Counted from the stretch's first letter, positions 8,741-18,174 are shown. The stretch: 64,000 nucleotides of DNA from Methylobacterium sp. GXS13 (GCF_001455965.1 NZ_LKKO01000001.1:310001-374000), one strand, 5' to 3'. Numbers and translations: made by a program. The notes: a model not told the origin generated them from the letters alone.

Positions 8741-10225
8741 TCACCCCACCGCCCGCGAGGCCTCCCGAACCTGGCGGGTCGCGCGGTCGACCTGTTCGCT
8801 GGCCTGGGCGATCGTGTCCATGCCCGCTGCGATGGTCGAGACGCCGTGGGAGGCGGTCTGCATGCTGCCGGACATCTCGCGGGTCACCGCCGATTGCTCC
8901 TCCACCGCGGCTGCGATGGTCGAGGAGACCTCGTTCAGCGTCCGGATCGTGCCCTGGATCGCGTCGATCGCGCCCACAGCCTCCCGCGTGGCCGATTGCG
9001 TCGCCGCGATCTGGCCACGGATCTGGTCCGTGGCCCGCCCGGTCTGCTCGGCCAGGGCCTTCACTTCGGAAGCGACCACAGCGAAGCCGCGGCCCGCTTC
9101 TCCGGCGCGCGCCGCTTCGATCGTCGCGTTGAGCGCCAACAGATTCGTCTGTGCCGCAATCCCGGCGATGAGGCCGACCACGTCGCCGATCTGGGTGGCT
9201 TGATCGCTCAGGCCGGCCACGATGCCGCCGGTATGCTGGGCCTGTGTCACCGCTTGCCCGGCGATCGAAGCCGCGTGGCTCACCTGCCGGCTGATCTCGT
9301 TCACCGAGATCGAGAGCTGCTCAGCCCCCGACGCCACCGCTTGGATATCGTCGGACACGCGGCCGACCGTATCGGCCGCTGTCCCGGTCTGGCGGGTGAC
9401 GTCCGCCACGGCTTGCCCGATCGCGTCTAGATCCGTGTCGATCGCCTGCCGGGCTTCGGCGCGACGCTGGCGCTCGCGGACCTGCACGGTGATGTCGGTG
9501 GCAAACTTGACGACCTTGACGGGGCGGCCGCTGTCATCGCTGATCGGGTTGTAGGTCGCTTGGATCCAGACCTCGCGGCCGTCTTTCCCGATTCGCCGAT
9601 ACTCGGCGGACTGGAACTCGCCGCGCCCCAGCGCCGCCCAGAAGGCGCGGTAGGCCTCGCTCGACCGCTCAGCCTCGGTGACGAACAGCCCATGGTGGCG
9701 GCCGACGATCTCGTCGAGCGCGTATCCGACGGCGCTCAGGAAATTCTGGTTGGCGCTCAGGATCGTCCCGTCGAGGGCGAAGGCGATGACCGCCTGCGAG
9801 CGGTGCAAGGCGGCGATCTGCCCGTCGAGGTCGAGAGCCCGCAGCTTTTGCGCCGTGATGTCGGTGGCGAACTTGATGATCGTGGTCGGCCTGCCGGCCC
9901 GGTTCAATACCGGGTTGTAGGTCGCCTGGATCCAGACCTCCCGCCCATCCTTCCCGATGCGCTTGTACTCGGCAGTCTGGAAGGCGCCGCTCCGGAGCTT
10001 ATCCCAGAGGTGTCGGTAGGCCTCGCTGTCGCGTTCCGCCGGGTCGACGAACAGGCTGTGAGGACGACCGCGGATCTCGTCCAGCGCATAACCCATCACC
10101 GACAGGAAATTCGCGTTGGCATCCAGGATCGTGCCATCGAGGGCAAACTCGATCGTAGCCAGCGACCGGTTCAAAGCCGCCCACTTAGCCCGCTGATTTC
10201 GTCCACCGGCCAGGCGATCGAACAT
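8741..10225 (-). CDS. Cytoplasmic methyl-accepting protein with two PAS domains
   Basis: A 494-residue protein with no membrane segment. Residues about 8-130 and 131-250 are two PAS domains of the same subtype. Both contain [16 protein letters not shown] and end in KFATDIT, so they look like an internal duplication. The C-terminal half is a chemoreceptor signalling domain with the tip motif [20 protein letters not shown]. The architecture resembles soluble PAS-PAS receptors such as BdlA, which sense a cytoplasmic redox or ligand cue through PAS. The start is the ATG at 10225, preceded by GGAGG at ideal spacing. The open frame extends further upstream, but without motifs. No che operon is adjacent. 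Confidence 0.92.
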   Translation of the reverse strand: MFDRLAGGRNQRAKWAALNRSLATIEFALDGTILDANANFLSVMGYALDEIRGRPHSLFVDPAERDSEAYRHLWDKLRSGAFQTAEYKRIGKDGREVWIQATYNPVLNRAGRPTTIIKFATDITAQKLRALDLDGQIAALHRSQAVIAFALDGTILSANQNFLSAVGYALDEIVGRHHGLFVTEAERSSEAYRAFWAALGRGEFQSAEYRRIGKDGREVWIQATYNPISDDSGRPVKVVKFATDITVQVRERQRRAEARQAIDTDLDAIGQAVADVTRQTGTAADTVGRVSDDIQAVASGAEQLSISVNEISRQVSHAASIAGQAVTQAQHTGGIVAGLSDQATQIGDVVGLIAGIAAQTNLLALNATIEAARAGEAGRGFAVVASEVKALAEQTGRATDQIRGQIAATQSATREAVGAIDAIQGTIRTLNEVSSTIAAAVEEQSAVTREMSGSMQTASHGVSTIAAGMDTIAQASEQVDRATRQVREASRAVG

Positions 10226-10940
10226 CGTTTCCTCCAGATGCGCGGACCCGCTGCAGGGCGCGTGTTGGGACCGCCCCGGGCAGCGCCGATGGCCGGCCCA
10301 ACGCGGTCTCGGCAATCCCGGCGCGCCAGTAACAGCCACGCCTTGATCACGCGTTAAATCAATGAACGCATCATAAACTATGACAAATCGCATTGCAGCC
10401 GAACATGTCCAAGCAAATTTTTTCAGTCGCACGCAGGGGTTGCAGCCTTCCGCTGCTATTTTCATTGCGGTGGAATGGGCGATGAACGCATCGACCATCA
10501 TTGTCGAACGACGGAAACGCCAGATTTCCTATCAAGTGATGCCTGGCGGTGCTCTGTAGCCGTGGGCGAAGAACCGTAACGGCGATGCGCCCCGCGAAAA
10601 TGCCTCCTCATCTCAGCCGGGCTTGCGGTTTCGCCTCTCCGATGATGCCGTTTCGAGATGGAATGCATCCGCCCGTGCGGGACCGAAGAGCGTCTCGGTG
10701 CAACGTGTCCGTGCACGGATGCCGACACAATGAACTTGAAAGCGCGCCACGAGTCACAGGAATGTGAGACGGCTGGCCCCAAGATCGGCCCCTTTCACGG
10801 CAACACAGCACGCCCCCACGCTTCAACCTGCCAGGAAGCGCAGCTGCGACGGTGGAGGCGCCGATCATCGAAACTCTCACCGGCATCGGCGGTATGGGGC
10901 CGCCCAACGGTATCCGGTCGCCGCGATGCCAGGTGGATGT
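10226..10940. other. Intergenic stretch, no gene recognised
   Basis: About 715 bases between the cytoplasmic chemoreceptor (transcribed leftwards) and the end of the urate oxidase gene. Open frames here are short and arginine/serine-rich with no family match. The part near 10380-10450 is AT-richer and likely holds the chemoreceptor promoter. Confidence 0.6.
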
Positions 10941-11783
10941 TCAGTCTGTTCGGCTGAGCGTCGCTTCGATCCGGCCGTGTGGCTCGTCCGTCGGCAGAAA
11001 CACGGTGCCGTGATTCTCCAAGCCGAAAGGGTTCAGGTCGATCGGTACGTAGTGCTTGTTCGGCATCACGAAGGCGATCTCGGTCACCTCCGGAACTGCC
11101 GCCAGCACGGCCTCGCCCATCCGGTACATGCTGTCCTGCACGCCGCGACTGTAGGTGGTTCCGAACACGGTGAGCAAGGTCGCGAGGATCCGCGCATTGG
11201 CGGTCTCGCAAGCTGCCGGCTGCGCCGACCAGGTCCAGGTCGCATCCATGCTCGTGGCGGCGATCCGGTCGGTCGTGTCGGGAAGCGTGCGGTAATCGTC
11301 CGCCACGAAGCCGGCCCAGCCCGATTGGGTGGTCTTCATGAAGGTGTAGCCGCGCAGTCCGGACTTCAACATCGATCCAGCCCGGCCGGCCTCCAGCCCG
11401 ACATATCCGAAGCCGTTGTCGTCTCGGGTGAAGGTGTGGCCGTGGTGTACACCGTCGACAGCGTGGCGCAGCCAGCGGGTCTCCTCGGCCTCGATCGTGA
11501 CAATCTCCACCTGCGGATAGGTCTTCAACAGCACCTCAGCCACGGCGGCGACGAACCCCTCCGTATCGAGGGACAGATTCTTCGCCGCCGTGACGTTGAC
11601 GATGTTCTTGATGCTGTCGGTGGCGATGCAGGATCGGTTGTCGCCCTGGGTCCAGGCGGCGTCGAAGCGTCCGGTCAGCAGCACGGACAGCGTCAGCTCC
11701 CGCGGGACATGGTGGTCACCCGAGCGGGTCAGCCGCATCACCCGGACCCGATCCTTTCCGTAGCGCGATGCCGTCAGAGCCAT
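10941..11783 (-). CDS. Urate oxidase (uricase)
   Basis: A 280-residue cofactor-free oxidase that converts urate to 5-hydroxyisourate. The N-terminus, ALTASRYGKDRVRVMRL, carries the catalytic lysine (about K10). TDSIKN at residues 55-60 supplies the conserved threonine and asparagine region. The C-terminal MPNKHYVPIDLNPF contains the active-site histidine region. Length fits one uricase subunit made of two T-fold repeats. Two ATGs stand side by side; I use the second, six bases from GGAG. It diverges from the molybdenum hydroxylase genes across about 150 bases, so both may share a control region. No downstream hydrolase or decarboxylase for 5-hydroxyisourate is seen in the window. Confidence 0.93.
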   Translation of the reverse strand: MALTASRYGKDRVRVMRLTRSGDHHVPRELTLSVLLTGRFDAAWTQGDNRSCIATDSIKNIVNVTAAKNLSLDTEGFVAAVAEVLLKTYPQVEIVTIEAEETRWLRHAVDGVHHGHTFTRDDNGFGYVGLEAGRAGSMLKSGLRGYTFMKTTQSGWAGFVADDYRTLPDTTDRIAATSMDATWTWSAQPAACETANARILATLLTVFGTTYSRGVQDSMYRMGEAVLAAVPEVTEIAFVMPNKHYVPIDLNPFGLENHGTVFLPTDEPHGRIEATLSRTD

Positions 11784-11932
11784 CATGATCTCCGAGAAGA
11801 AGCCCCCGCCCGGGCCCGTGCCGAGACGGAGCTTAGGGTGGGAGCGAGTGCTTCTCCAATGCAAGGCAGCGCACCGGCAGGCATATTGCTAGCCTGACCG
11901 GAAGCCTGCTGGCAGGAGGCCAGGGAGCGGCG

Positions 11933-12760
11933 GTGGACCTCAACACGATCGAGACCGTGATCCGGCCCCGGGACCGGGCCGACCTGCCGGACTGGCGAGA
12001 CGGGGATGTCTGCCTGGCCGGCGGGACCTGGCTCTTCTCGGAGCCTCAGCCCGGAAAGCGGCGGCTCGTCGACCTGACGGCGCTCGGCTGGGCACCCGAC
12101 GCGATCACGGCGGAAGGTCTGACGCTGGCGGCGACCTGCACCATCGCTGAGCTCGATCGACTGGAGCTGCCGCCAGACTGGATCGCCGCCCCATTGGTCG
12201 GGCAATGCTGCCGGGCACTGCTCGGATCGTTCAAGGTCTGGAACGTCGCCACGGTCGGCGGCAACCTGTGCATGGCCCTACCGGCCGGGCCGATGATCGC
12301 CCTGGCCGCGGCCCTGGAGGCCATTTGCACGATTTGGGCGCCGGACGGGAGCGAGCGCCGTCTCCCGGTGACGGAGTTCGTGCTCGGGCCGCAGCAGAAC
12401 GCCCTTCGACCCGGGGAAATCCTGCGCAGCCTGACGTTTCCGGCCTCCGCCCTGACCCGGCGCACCGTGTTCCGGCGCATCAGTCTGAGCCCGAACGGCC
12501 GCTCCGGGGCGCTGCTGATCGGCACGCGCGATTCGGCCGGCGCCTTAACAATAACCGTCACGGCCTCGATCCGCCGGCCCCTGCGCCTTGGCTTCGCGGC
12601 CGTGCCGCGTCGCGATGCACTCGAGCGCGCGCTCGCGGAGACGATCCCGGACGAGCTCTATTACGACGACGTGCACGGAGCGCCGGACTGGCGCCGGCAC
12701 ATGACCCAGCACCTCGCCGGAGAGATTCGCGATGCGCTGGCGGATGGGGCGCCGGCATGA
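11933..12760 (+). CDS. Xanthine dehydrogenase-type FAD-binding subunit
   Basis: A 275-residue medium subunit of a molybdenum hydroxylase. The FAD-binding motifs are CLAGGTWLFSEP near residue 28 and the later VATVGGNLCMALPAGPM at about residues 104-120, as in the CO dehydrogenase/xanthine dehydrogenase flavoprotein family. The start is a GTG with AGGGAG just upstream. The stop codon overlaps the start of the next gene (ATGA), so the two are translationally coupled. It should pass electrons from the iron-sulfur clusters of the fused large subunit to NAD or another acceptor. Purine substrate is inferred from the urate oxidase and permease neighbours. Confidence 0.88.
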   Translation: MDLNTIETVIRPRDRADLPDWRDGDVCLAGGTWLFSEPQPGKRRLVDLTALGWAPDAITAEGLTLAATCTIAELDRLELPPDWIAAPLVGQCCRALLGSFKVWNVATVGGNLCMALPAGPMIALAAALEAICTIWAPDGSERRLPVTEFVLGPQQNALRPGEILRSLTFPASALTRRTVFRRISLSPNGRSGALLIGTRDSAGALTITVTASIRRPLRLGFAAVPRRDALERALAETIPDELYYDDVHGAPDWRRHMTQHLAGEIRDALADGAPA

Positions 12761-15489
12761 GGCTCACGATCAACGGCCAGAGGCACGATGGCGCGCCGCG
12801 CCCCGGGCAGTGCCTGCGCACCTATCTGCGCGAGGCCGGCTGGTTCGGGGTGAAGAAAGGCTGCGACGCGGGCGATTGCGGCGCCTGCACGATCCATCTG
12901 GATGGCGAGCCCGTGCATAGCTGCCTGTTCCCAGCCTTCCGGGCCGAGGGGCGCAGCGTCACCACCATCGAGGGTCTGGCCGGGTTCTGCCGGCCGGAGG
13001 ATGCGGCGCCCGACGCCCTGCACCCGATACAGGCGGCCTTCCTGGCAGCCCAGGGCTTCCAGTGCGGCTTCTGTACGCCGGGCATGATCATGACCGCGGC
13101 CGCCCTCGACCAGGGCCAGAAGCGGGATCTCGGCATTGCCCTCAAGGGCAATCTCTGCCGCTGCACCGGCTACAGGGCCATCCGCGACGCCATCGCGGGT
13201 AGGGCGCATCGTGACACCACGGCGGGCGGCGATCCGATTGGCCAGAGCCTGCCCGCCCCGGTCGCTTCCCAGGTGGTCACCGGGCGAGCCCGCTTCACCC
13301 TCGACGCGCCGCCGGCCGACGCGCTCCATATGAAAGTTCTGCGCTCGCCCCATGCCCATGCCCGGATCGTGGCAATCGACACCACGGAGGCCTACGCTAT
13401 TCCCGGCGTCGTCGCAGTCCTGACCTATGCGGACTCGCCGCAGCGTCGGTTCTCCACCGGCCGCCATCAGGATCCGCGCGACGACGCTGCCGACACCCTG
13501 GTGCTCGACGCGATCCTGCGCTTCGTCGGCCAGCGCGTCGCCGCGGTGGTGGCGGAAACCGTCGCGGCCGCCGAGGCCGGCTGCCGGGCGCTGCGTGTCA
13601 CCTACGAGGTCCGCCCGGCGCTCCGCGATCCGGATCGGGCCCTCGCTGCGGACGCCCCGACAGTTCACGATCCGTTGGACCGACCTGGCGATGATGCGCC
13701 GCCTCTGACCCGCCACCCGAACCTGAGCGCGGAGGTGCACGGCGAGGTCGGCCATGTCGAAGCAGCCTTCTCCGAGGCCAATCTGGTCTACGAACAAACG
13801 TTTCGGTCGCAACGGGTCCAGCACGTCGCCCTGGAGACTCATGGCTGCCTTGGCTGGCGCGACCCGGATGGACGCCTGACGCTCCGGACCAGCAGCCAGG
13901 TGCCGTTCCTGACCCGTGACGCTCTCTGCAACCTATTCGGGTTTGAACGCGACGCCGTGCGGGTGGTCTGCGCCCGGGTTGGAGGCGGCTTCGGCGGAAA
14001 GCAGGAGATGCTGACCGAGGATCTCGTGGCGCTCGCAGTCCTGCGCACCGGCCGACCGGTGATGTGGGAGCTGACCCGCCAGGAGCAATTCACCGCCACG
14101 ACCACGCGCCACCCGATGCGGGTCACCGTGAAAGTGGGCGCGCGCCGGGACGGCCGACTCACCGCGATCAGCCTCGAGGTCCTTTCGGAGACCGGCGCCT
14201 ACGGCAACCATGCCGGCGGCGTAATCCATCACGGCTGCAACGAGGTGCTGGCCGCCTATGCCTGCCCGAACAAGCGGGTCGACGCCTGCGCGGTCTACAC
14301 CCACGCGCTGCCGGCCGGTGCCTTCCGGGGCTACGGCCTGAGCCAGACGATCTTTGCGTTGGAATCGGCTCTCGACGAGGTCGCGCGGTCCCTCGGCATC
14401 GACCCGTTCGATCTGCGCCGGATCAACGCCGTTCGACCGGGCGACCCGATGGTGTCGAACAGCCTGGAGCCGCACGACGTGGTGTACGGCAGCTACGGGC
14501 TGGACCAGTGCCTCGACCTTGTTGAGCGTACCCTGAAATCCGATCCGGGCCCGGAACCCGAGCCCGGCTGGCGCGCAGGGACCGGCATGGCGATGGCCAT
14601 GATCGACACGATCCCGCCCCGCGGCCACCACGCCGACGCGCATGTGAAGCTGGATCCGGAGGGCCGCGTCACCGTGCGGATCGGAACGGCCGAGTTCGGC
14701 AACGGCACCACCACGGTCCATCGCCAGATCGCCGCCTCGGTGCTCGGCATCGCGCCGGACCGCGTCCACGTCGCGGGCGCAGACACCGACGCGGTCGACC
14801 ACGATACCGGGGCCTACGGCAGCACCGGCACCGTCGTGGCCGGCCTCGCAGTGCTCCGCGCCGCCGAAGCGCTGGCGGAACGGATCCGCGAGCGCGCCGG
14901 GGAGCTCTCCGGCGCGGAGCCGGCCGCCTGCAGGCTCGCGAGCGGCATGGTGGAGACGCCGAGCGGCCCGATGGCACTGAGCGAGATCGGCCCGCTCGCG
15001 GCGCGGGGCCGGGCCGATGGCAGCCCGCGCTCGGTGGCGTTCAACGTCCAGGCCTTCCGGGTCGCGGTCCATCCAGTGAGCGGCGAGGTCCGCATCCTCC
15101 GTAGTATCCACGCCGCCGATGCCGGCACGGTGATCAACCCGATGCAGTGCCGCGGCCAGGTCGAGGGCGGGGTCGCGCAGGCGATCGGCGCCGCCCTCTA
15201 CGAAGATCTGGCGATCGATTCCGACGGCCAAGTCGTCACCCAGGCGCTGCGCGATTACCACATCCCGGCCTGCGCCGACGTGCCGGAGACCGAGGTGCTG
15301 TTCGCGAACACCCATGACAGCGTCGGCCCCTTCGGGGCAAAGTCCATGAGCGAATCGCCCTACAATCCGGTGGCGGCGGCGCTCGGCAACGCGATCCGCG
15401 ACGCCACCGGGGCTCGGCTTACTGCGACGCCGTTCGCACCCGACAGGATTTTCCGCGCCGTCATGGCTGGCGTGAGCGGGGAGGGGTGA
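12757..15489 (+). CDS. Molybdenum hydroxylase, fused 2Fe-2S and molybdopterin subunit (xanthine dehydrogenase-like)
   Basis: A 910-residue fusion. Residues 1-150 are the two-cluster iron-sulfur domain: C36, C41, C44 and C56 form the plant-type 2Fe-2S site, and C103, C106, C134 and C136 (GNLCRCTGYR) the second. From about residue 160 comes the molybdopterin-binding large subunit, with LHMKVLRSPHAHARIV, ARVGGGFGGKQEMLTED, RQEQFTATTTRHP, PAGAFRGYGLSQ and FGAKSMSESPYNP; the last holds the position of the catalytic glutamate. FAD binding is supplied by the preceding overlapping gene. Usually iron-sulfur and Mo domains sit on separate chains or have an FAD domain between them. Likely reaction is hypoxanthine/xanthine to urate, inferred from neighbours. 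A related aromatic N-heterocycle or aldehyde is possible. Confidence 0.87.
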   Translation: MRLTINGQRHDGAPRPGQCLRTYLREAGWFGVKKGCDAGDCGACTIHLDGEPVHSCLFPAFRAEGRSVTTIEGLAGFCRPEDAAPDALHPIQAAFLAAQGFQCGFCTPGMIMTAAALDQGQKRDLGIALKGNLCRCTGYRAIRDAIAGRAHRDTTAGGDPIGQSLPAPVASQVVTGRARFTLDAPPADALHMKVLRSPHAHARIVAIDTTEAYAIPGVVAVLTYADSPQRRFSTGRHQDPRDDAADTLVLDAILRFVGQRVAAVVAETVAAAEAGCRALRVTYEVRPALRDPDRALAADAPTVHDPLDRPGDDAPPLTRHPNLSAEVHGEVGHVEAAFSEANLVYEQTFRSQRVQHVALETHGCLGWRDPDGRLTLRTSSQVPFLTRDALCNLFGFERDAVRVVCARVGGGFGGKQEMLTEDLVALAVLRTGRPVMWELTRQEQFTATTTRHPMRVTVKVGARRDGRLTAISLEVLSETGAYGNHAGGVIHHGCNEVLAAYACPNKRVDACAVYTHALPAGAFRGYGLSQTIFALESALDEVARSLGIDPFDLRRINAVRPGDPMVSNSLEPHDVVYGSYGLDQCLDLVERTLKSDPGPEPEPGWRAGTGMAMAMIDTIPPRGHHADAHVKLDPEGRVTVRIGTAEFGNGTTTVHRQIAASVLGIAPDRVHVAGADTDAVDHDTGAYGSTGTVVAGLAVLRAAEALAERIRERAGELSGAEPAACRLASGMVETPSGPMALSEIGPLAARGRADGSPRSVAFNVQAFRVAVHPVSGEVRILRSIHAADAGTVINPMQCRGQVEGGVAQAIGAALYEDLAIDSDGQVVTQALRDYHIPACADVPETEVLFANTHDSVGPFGAKSMSESPYNPVAAALGNAIRDATGARLTATPFAPDRIFRAVMAGVSGEG

Positions 15490-16835
15490 TGGACGTCAAG
15501 CGCGAGGCCGCGATCCCAGCCTCCGGTCCAGCAGGCTTTCTGGAGCGGCAGTTCCGGCTTTCCGAGCACGGCACCACCGTGCGCACGGAGCTGCTCGCCG
15601 GCCTGACCACCTTCCTGACGATGGCCTACATCGTATTCATCAATCCCAGTATCCTGGCCGATGCCGGCATGCCCAAGGGGGCAGTGTTCGTGGCGACGTG
15701 TCTGGTCGCGGCGCTCGGCTCCCTGGTGATGGCACTCTACGCCAACTATCCGATCGCCCTGGCGCCCGGGATGGGGCTCAACGCCTATTTCGCCTACGTG
15801 GTGGTGCTCGGCATGGGCTTCACCTGGCAGGCCGCCCTCGGGGCGGTGTTCATCTCCGGGCTGTGCTTCCTGGCGGTCACCCTCACGGGCCTGCGCGCGA
15901 TCATCGTCGAGGGCATCCCGCGCTCGATGCGGATCGCCCTCACGGTGGGGATCGGGCTGTTCCTGGCCGTGATCGCGCTCAAGAATGCCGGCATCATCGC
16001 CGCGAGCCCCGCGACCTTCGTGACGCTCGGCGACCTGCACAAGCCGAGCACGGTGCTGGCGGTGATCGGCTTCCTGATGGTCGCGGCGCTGTCAGCCCGG
16101 AAGGTGAAGGCGGCGCTTCTCACCAGCATCCTCACCGTGACGGTCCTCAGCTTCATCTGGGCCGGCAACGCCTTCCAGGGCGTGGTCTCGCTGCCGCCCT
16201 CGATCGCCCTGACCCTGTTCGCCCTCGACCTCTCCGGCGCCCTGTCGGGCGGACTGCTCCACGTCGTCCTGGTGCTGTTCCTGGTCGAGCTGTTCGACGC
16301 CACCGGCACGCTGATGGGCGTGGCGAGCCGGGCCGGCCTGCTCGCCGAGGGACGGATGCAGCGGCTCGATCGAGCCCTCATGGCAGACTCCGCCGCGATC
16401 TTCGTAGGCTCCCTACTCGGCACGTCGAGCACCACGGCGTATCTGGAGAGCGCCTCCGGGGTGGCGGAGGGCGGCCGCACCGGGCTCACCGCCGCCACCG
16501 TGGCCGTGCTGTTCCTGGCCTGCCTGTTCTTCGCGCCGCTGGCCGGTGCCGTCCCGCCCTACGCCACCGCGCCGGCCCTGTTCTACGTCGCCTGCCTGAT
16601 GCTGCGCGACCTCGTCGACCTCGCCTGGGATGACCCCACCGAGGTGATCCCAGCCTGCGTGACAGCCCTGCTCATGCCCTTCACCTACTCGATCGCCACC
16701 GGCGTCGCTTTCGGGTTCATCACCTACGCGGCCTTGAAGCTGCTGACGGGCCGGGCTTCGGAGGTCAAACCGGTGGTCTGGGTGATCGCGGCCCTGTTCC
16801 TGTACAAATTTGGCGAGACCGGCAGCACGCATTAG
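15489..16835 (+). CDS. AzgA-type purine (guanine/hypoxanthine) permease
   Basis: A 448-residue inner-membrane transporter of the NCS2/AzgA group, with about 12 or more hydrophobic segments. Diagnostic pieces are GLTTFLTMAYIVFINPSILAD near residue 40, ALAPGMGLNAYFAY at about residues 90-105 and LFDATGTLMGVASRAGLL near residue 275, which carry the conserved acidic and glycine residues of the family. The start is the ATG at 15489, with GGGGAGG just before it. A GTG three bases earlier overlaps the preceding stop. It is coupled to the molybdenum hydroxylase genes and fits proton-driven uptake of hypoxanthine, guanine or xanthine for oxidation. Confidence 0.9.
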   Translation: MDVKREAAIPASGPAGFLERQFRLSEHGTTVRTELLAGLTTFLTMAYIVFINPSILADAGMPKGAVFVATCLVAALGSLVMALYANYPIALAPGMGLNAYFAYVVVLGMGFTWQAALGAVFISGLCFLAVTLTGLRAIIVEGIPRSMRIALTVGIGLFLAVIALKNAGIIAASPATFVTLGDLHKPSTVLAVIGFLMVAALSARKVKAALLTSILTVTVLSFIWAGNAFQGVVSLPPSIALTLFALDLSGALSGGLLHVVLVLFLVELFDATGTLMGVASRAGLLAEGRMQRLDRALMADSAAIFVGSLLGTSSTTAYLESASGVAEGGRTGLTAATVAVLFLACLFFAPLAGAVPPYATAPALFYVACLMLRDLVDLAWDDPTEVIPACVTALLMPFTYSIATGVAFGFITYAALKLLTGRASEVKPVVWVIAALFLYKFGETGSTH

Positions 16836-17207
16836 CGGAACACGCGACGGTTCTCTGCCTGCTCCGCAACCATCCCCTGTCTTGCCTGGGTGCTGCAGGG
16901 GGCGATCCAGCGCCACTTGTCTGCAAGGCGAGTGTTCAGGCCGTCGGCCTCTCCGAATCCCAGCGCCGCCACGCGGCTCCCCAAGGCCGGATGGGATCTC
17001 GCGTTTCGGCGCCACGTCCGCAGGGCAGAGCTGAACTCTGCCAGCCTGTTCTGTCCGGCCGCTGACCTGAAATCGCCGTCCTTGGTCCGGGCCGGTTTTG
17101 TCCGTGGGATCGTAAAGAGCAGAGGCTGGAAGCCGACTACCTTACGGTAGCTTCGACCCGTCAGCGGCAGCCGTCGCCTTCGACGGCTGCCGCGCGCTTT
17201 GGCGCTG
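16836..17207. other. Intergenic stretch between convergent permease and fghA
   Basis: About 370 bases without a supported gene. The two flanking genes converge here. The only clear structure is the perfect hairpin at 17165-17192, listed separately. Confidence 0.6.
17165..17192 (-). terminator. Perfect 12-bp hairpin downstream of fghA
   Basis: CGGCAGCCGTCG at 17165-17176 pairs perfectly with CGACGGCTGCCG at 17181-17192 over a four-base loop. It starts 16 bases after the fghA stop codon. There is no T run on either strand, so it may act as a transcript-stabilising 3' end or a Rho-linked terminator rather than a classical intrinsic one. Confidence 0.55.
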
Positions 17208-18041
17208 TTACGTCAGGCGAGCCGCCGCCCAGGCGATGTGGTCGGCCATGAAGGTCGAAATGAAGAAATAGGAGTGGTCGTAACCCTCGCGCATGTTGAG
17301 GGTCAGGGCGATGCCAGCCTTCTTGCAGGCTTCCTCCAACAGCCACGGGCGCAGGCCGTCCTGCAGGAAGCTGTCGGCGGTGCCCTGATCCACCAGGAAC
17401 TCCGGGAAGCGCTTGCCGTCCTCGATCAGCGCTGTGGCATCGTGGGCGCGCCAGGCGGCCGGGTCGGACCCGAGATACTTCTCGAAGGCAGGCTTCGACC
17501 AACCGGCCGTGGAGGGCTGGGCGATCGGCGCGAAGGCGGAGCAGGACTTGAAGCGGTCCGGGTAGGTCAGCGCGATGGTAAGCGCCCCATGGCCGCCCAT
17601 GGAATGGCCGAAGATGCCCTGGCGGGTCATGTCGGCCGGAAATTCCTTCGCGATGAGCGCCGGCAGCTCGTCCGTGATGTAGCTCCACATCCGGTAGTTC
17701 TTGTCATAGGGCGCCTGCGTGGCGTCCAGATAGAAGCCGGCGCCGGAGCCGAACTGCCAATTGCCTTCCTCGTCCGGGATGCCGGGGCCGCGCGGGCTGG
17801 TATCCGGGGCCACGATGATCACGCCGTGCGCGGCGGCGGCAGCGCGGTACTCGCCCTTGTCCATGACGTTGGCGTGCGTGCAGGTGAGACCCGACAGGTA
17901 CCACAGCACCGGGACGGGGCCCTTCTCGGCCTGGGGCGGCACGAACACCGCGAAGGTCATCGGGCATCCCGTGGTCCGGGCATCGTGCTTGTAGACGCCT
18001 TGCGTGCCGCCGTGGGCGCGGGCCTTCGAGATGGTTTCCAT
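17208..18041 (-). CDS. fghA: S-formylglutathione hydrolase
   Basis: A 277-residue esterase D-type alpha/beta hydrolase that splits S-formylglutathione to formate and glutathione in the cytoplasm. The nucleophile elbow GIFGHSMGGHGAL places the catalytic serine at about residue 147. The acidic residue is likely in VDQGTADSFL (about 224) and the histidine in EGYDHSYFF (about 257). LSGLTCTHANVMDKGEYRAAA and SPRGPGIPDEE are signatures of the family. It lies 134 bases downstream of the class III alcohol dehydrogenase on the same strand, separated by two strong hairpins. Together they form the second and first steps of glutathione-dependent formaldehyde oxidation. Confidence 0.96.
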   Translation of the reverse strand: METISKARAHGGTQGVYKHDARTTGCPMTFAVFVPPQAEKGPVPVLWYLSGLTCTHANVMDKGEYRAAAAAHGVIIVAPDTSPRGPGIPDEEGNWQFGSGAGFYLDATQAPYDKNYRMWSYITDELPALIAKEFPADMTRQGIFGHSMGGHGALTIALTYPDRFKSCSAFAPIAQPSTAGWSKPAFEKYLGSDPAAWRAHDATALIEDGKRFPEFLVDQGTADSFLQDGLRPWLLEEACKKAGIALTLNMREGYDHSYFFISTFMADHIAWAAARLT

Positions 18042-18069
18042 CGGCTGGGATCTCCTGCTCGGGACGCGA

Positions 18070-18161
18070 AAGCCCCGCTCGAGGGCCGGATCGCCGGCCC
18101 GGGGCTTCGCGAATGCGGGGATATGCGAGGGGCTCCCCGGCCTTGCGGGCGGGGGAGCCCC
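18070..18161 (-). terminator. Two stable hairpins between adh and fghA
   Basis: Hairpin 1, nearer adh: GGGGCTCCCC at 18129-18138 pairs perfectly with GGGGAGCCCC at 18152-18161. Hairpin 2, nearer fghA: AAGCCCC at 18070-18076 pairs with GGGGCTT at 18101-18107, and inside it GGGCCGG at 18083-18089 pairs with CCGGCCC at 18094-18100. Neither is followed by a T run. They probably shape the processing or relative expression of the two genes rather than fully stop transcription. Confidence 0.55.
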
Positions 18162-18174
18162 GGATCTGTTTATC

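Noticed and set aside
13933-15315. 460-codon open frame on the minus strand
   Set aside because: Antisense to the molybdenum hydroxylase large subunit; no motif, shadow.
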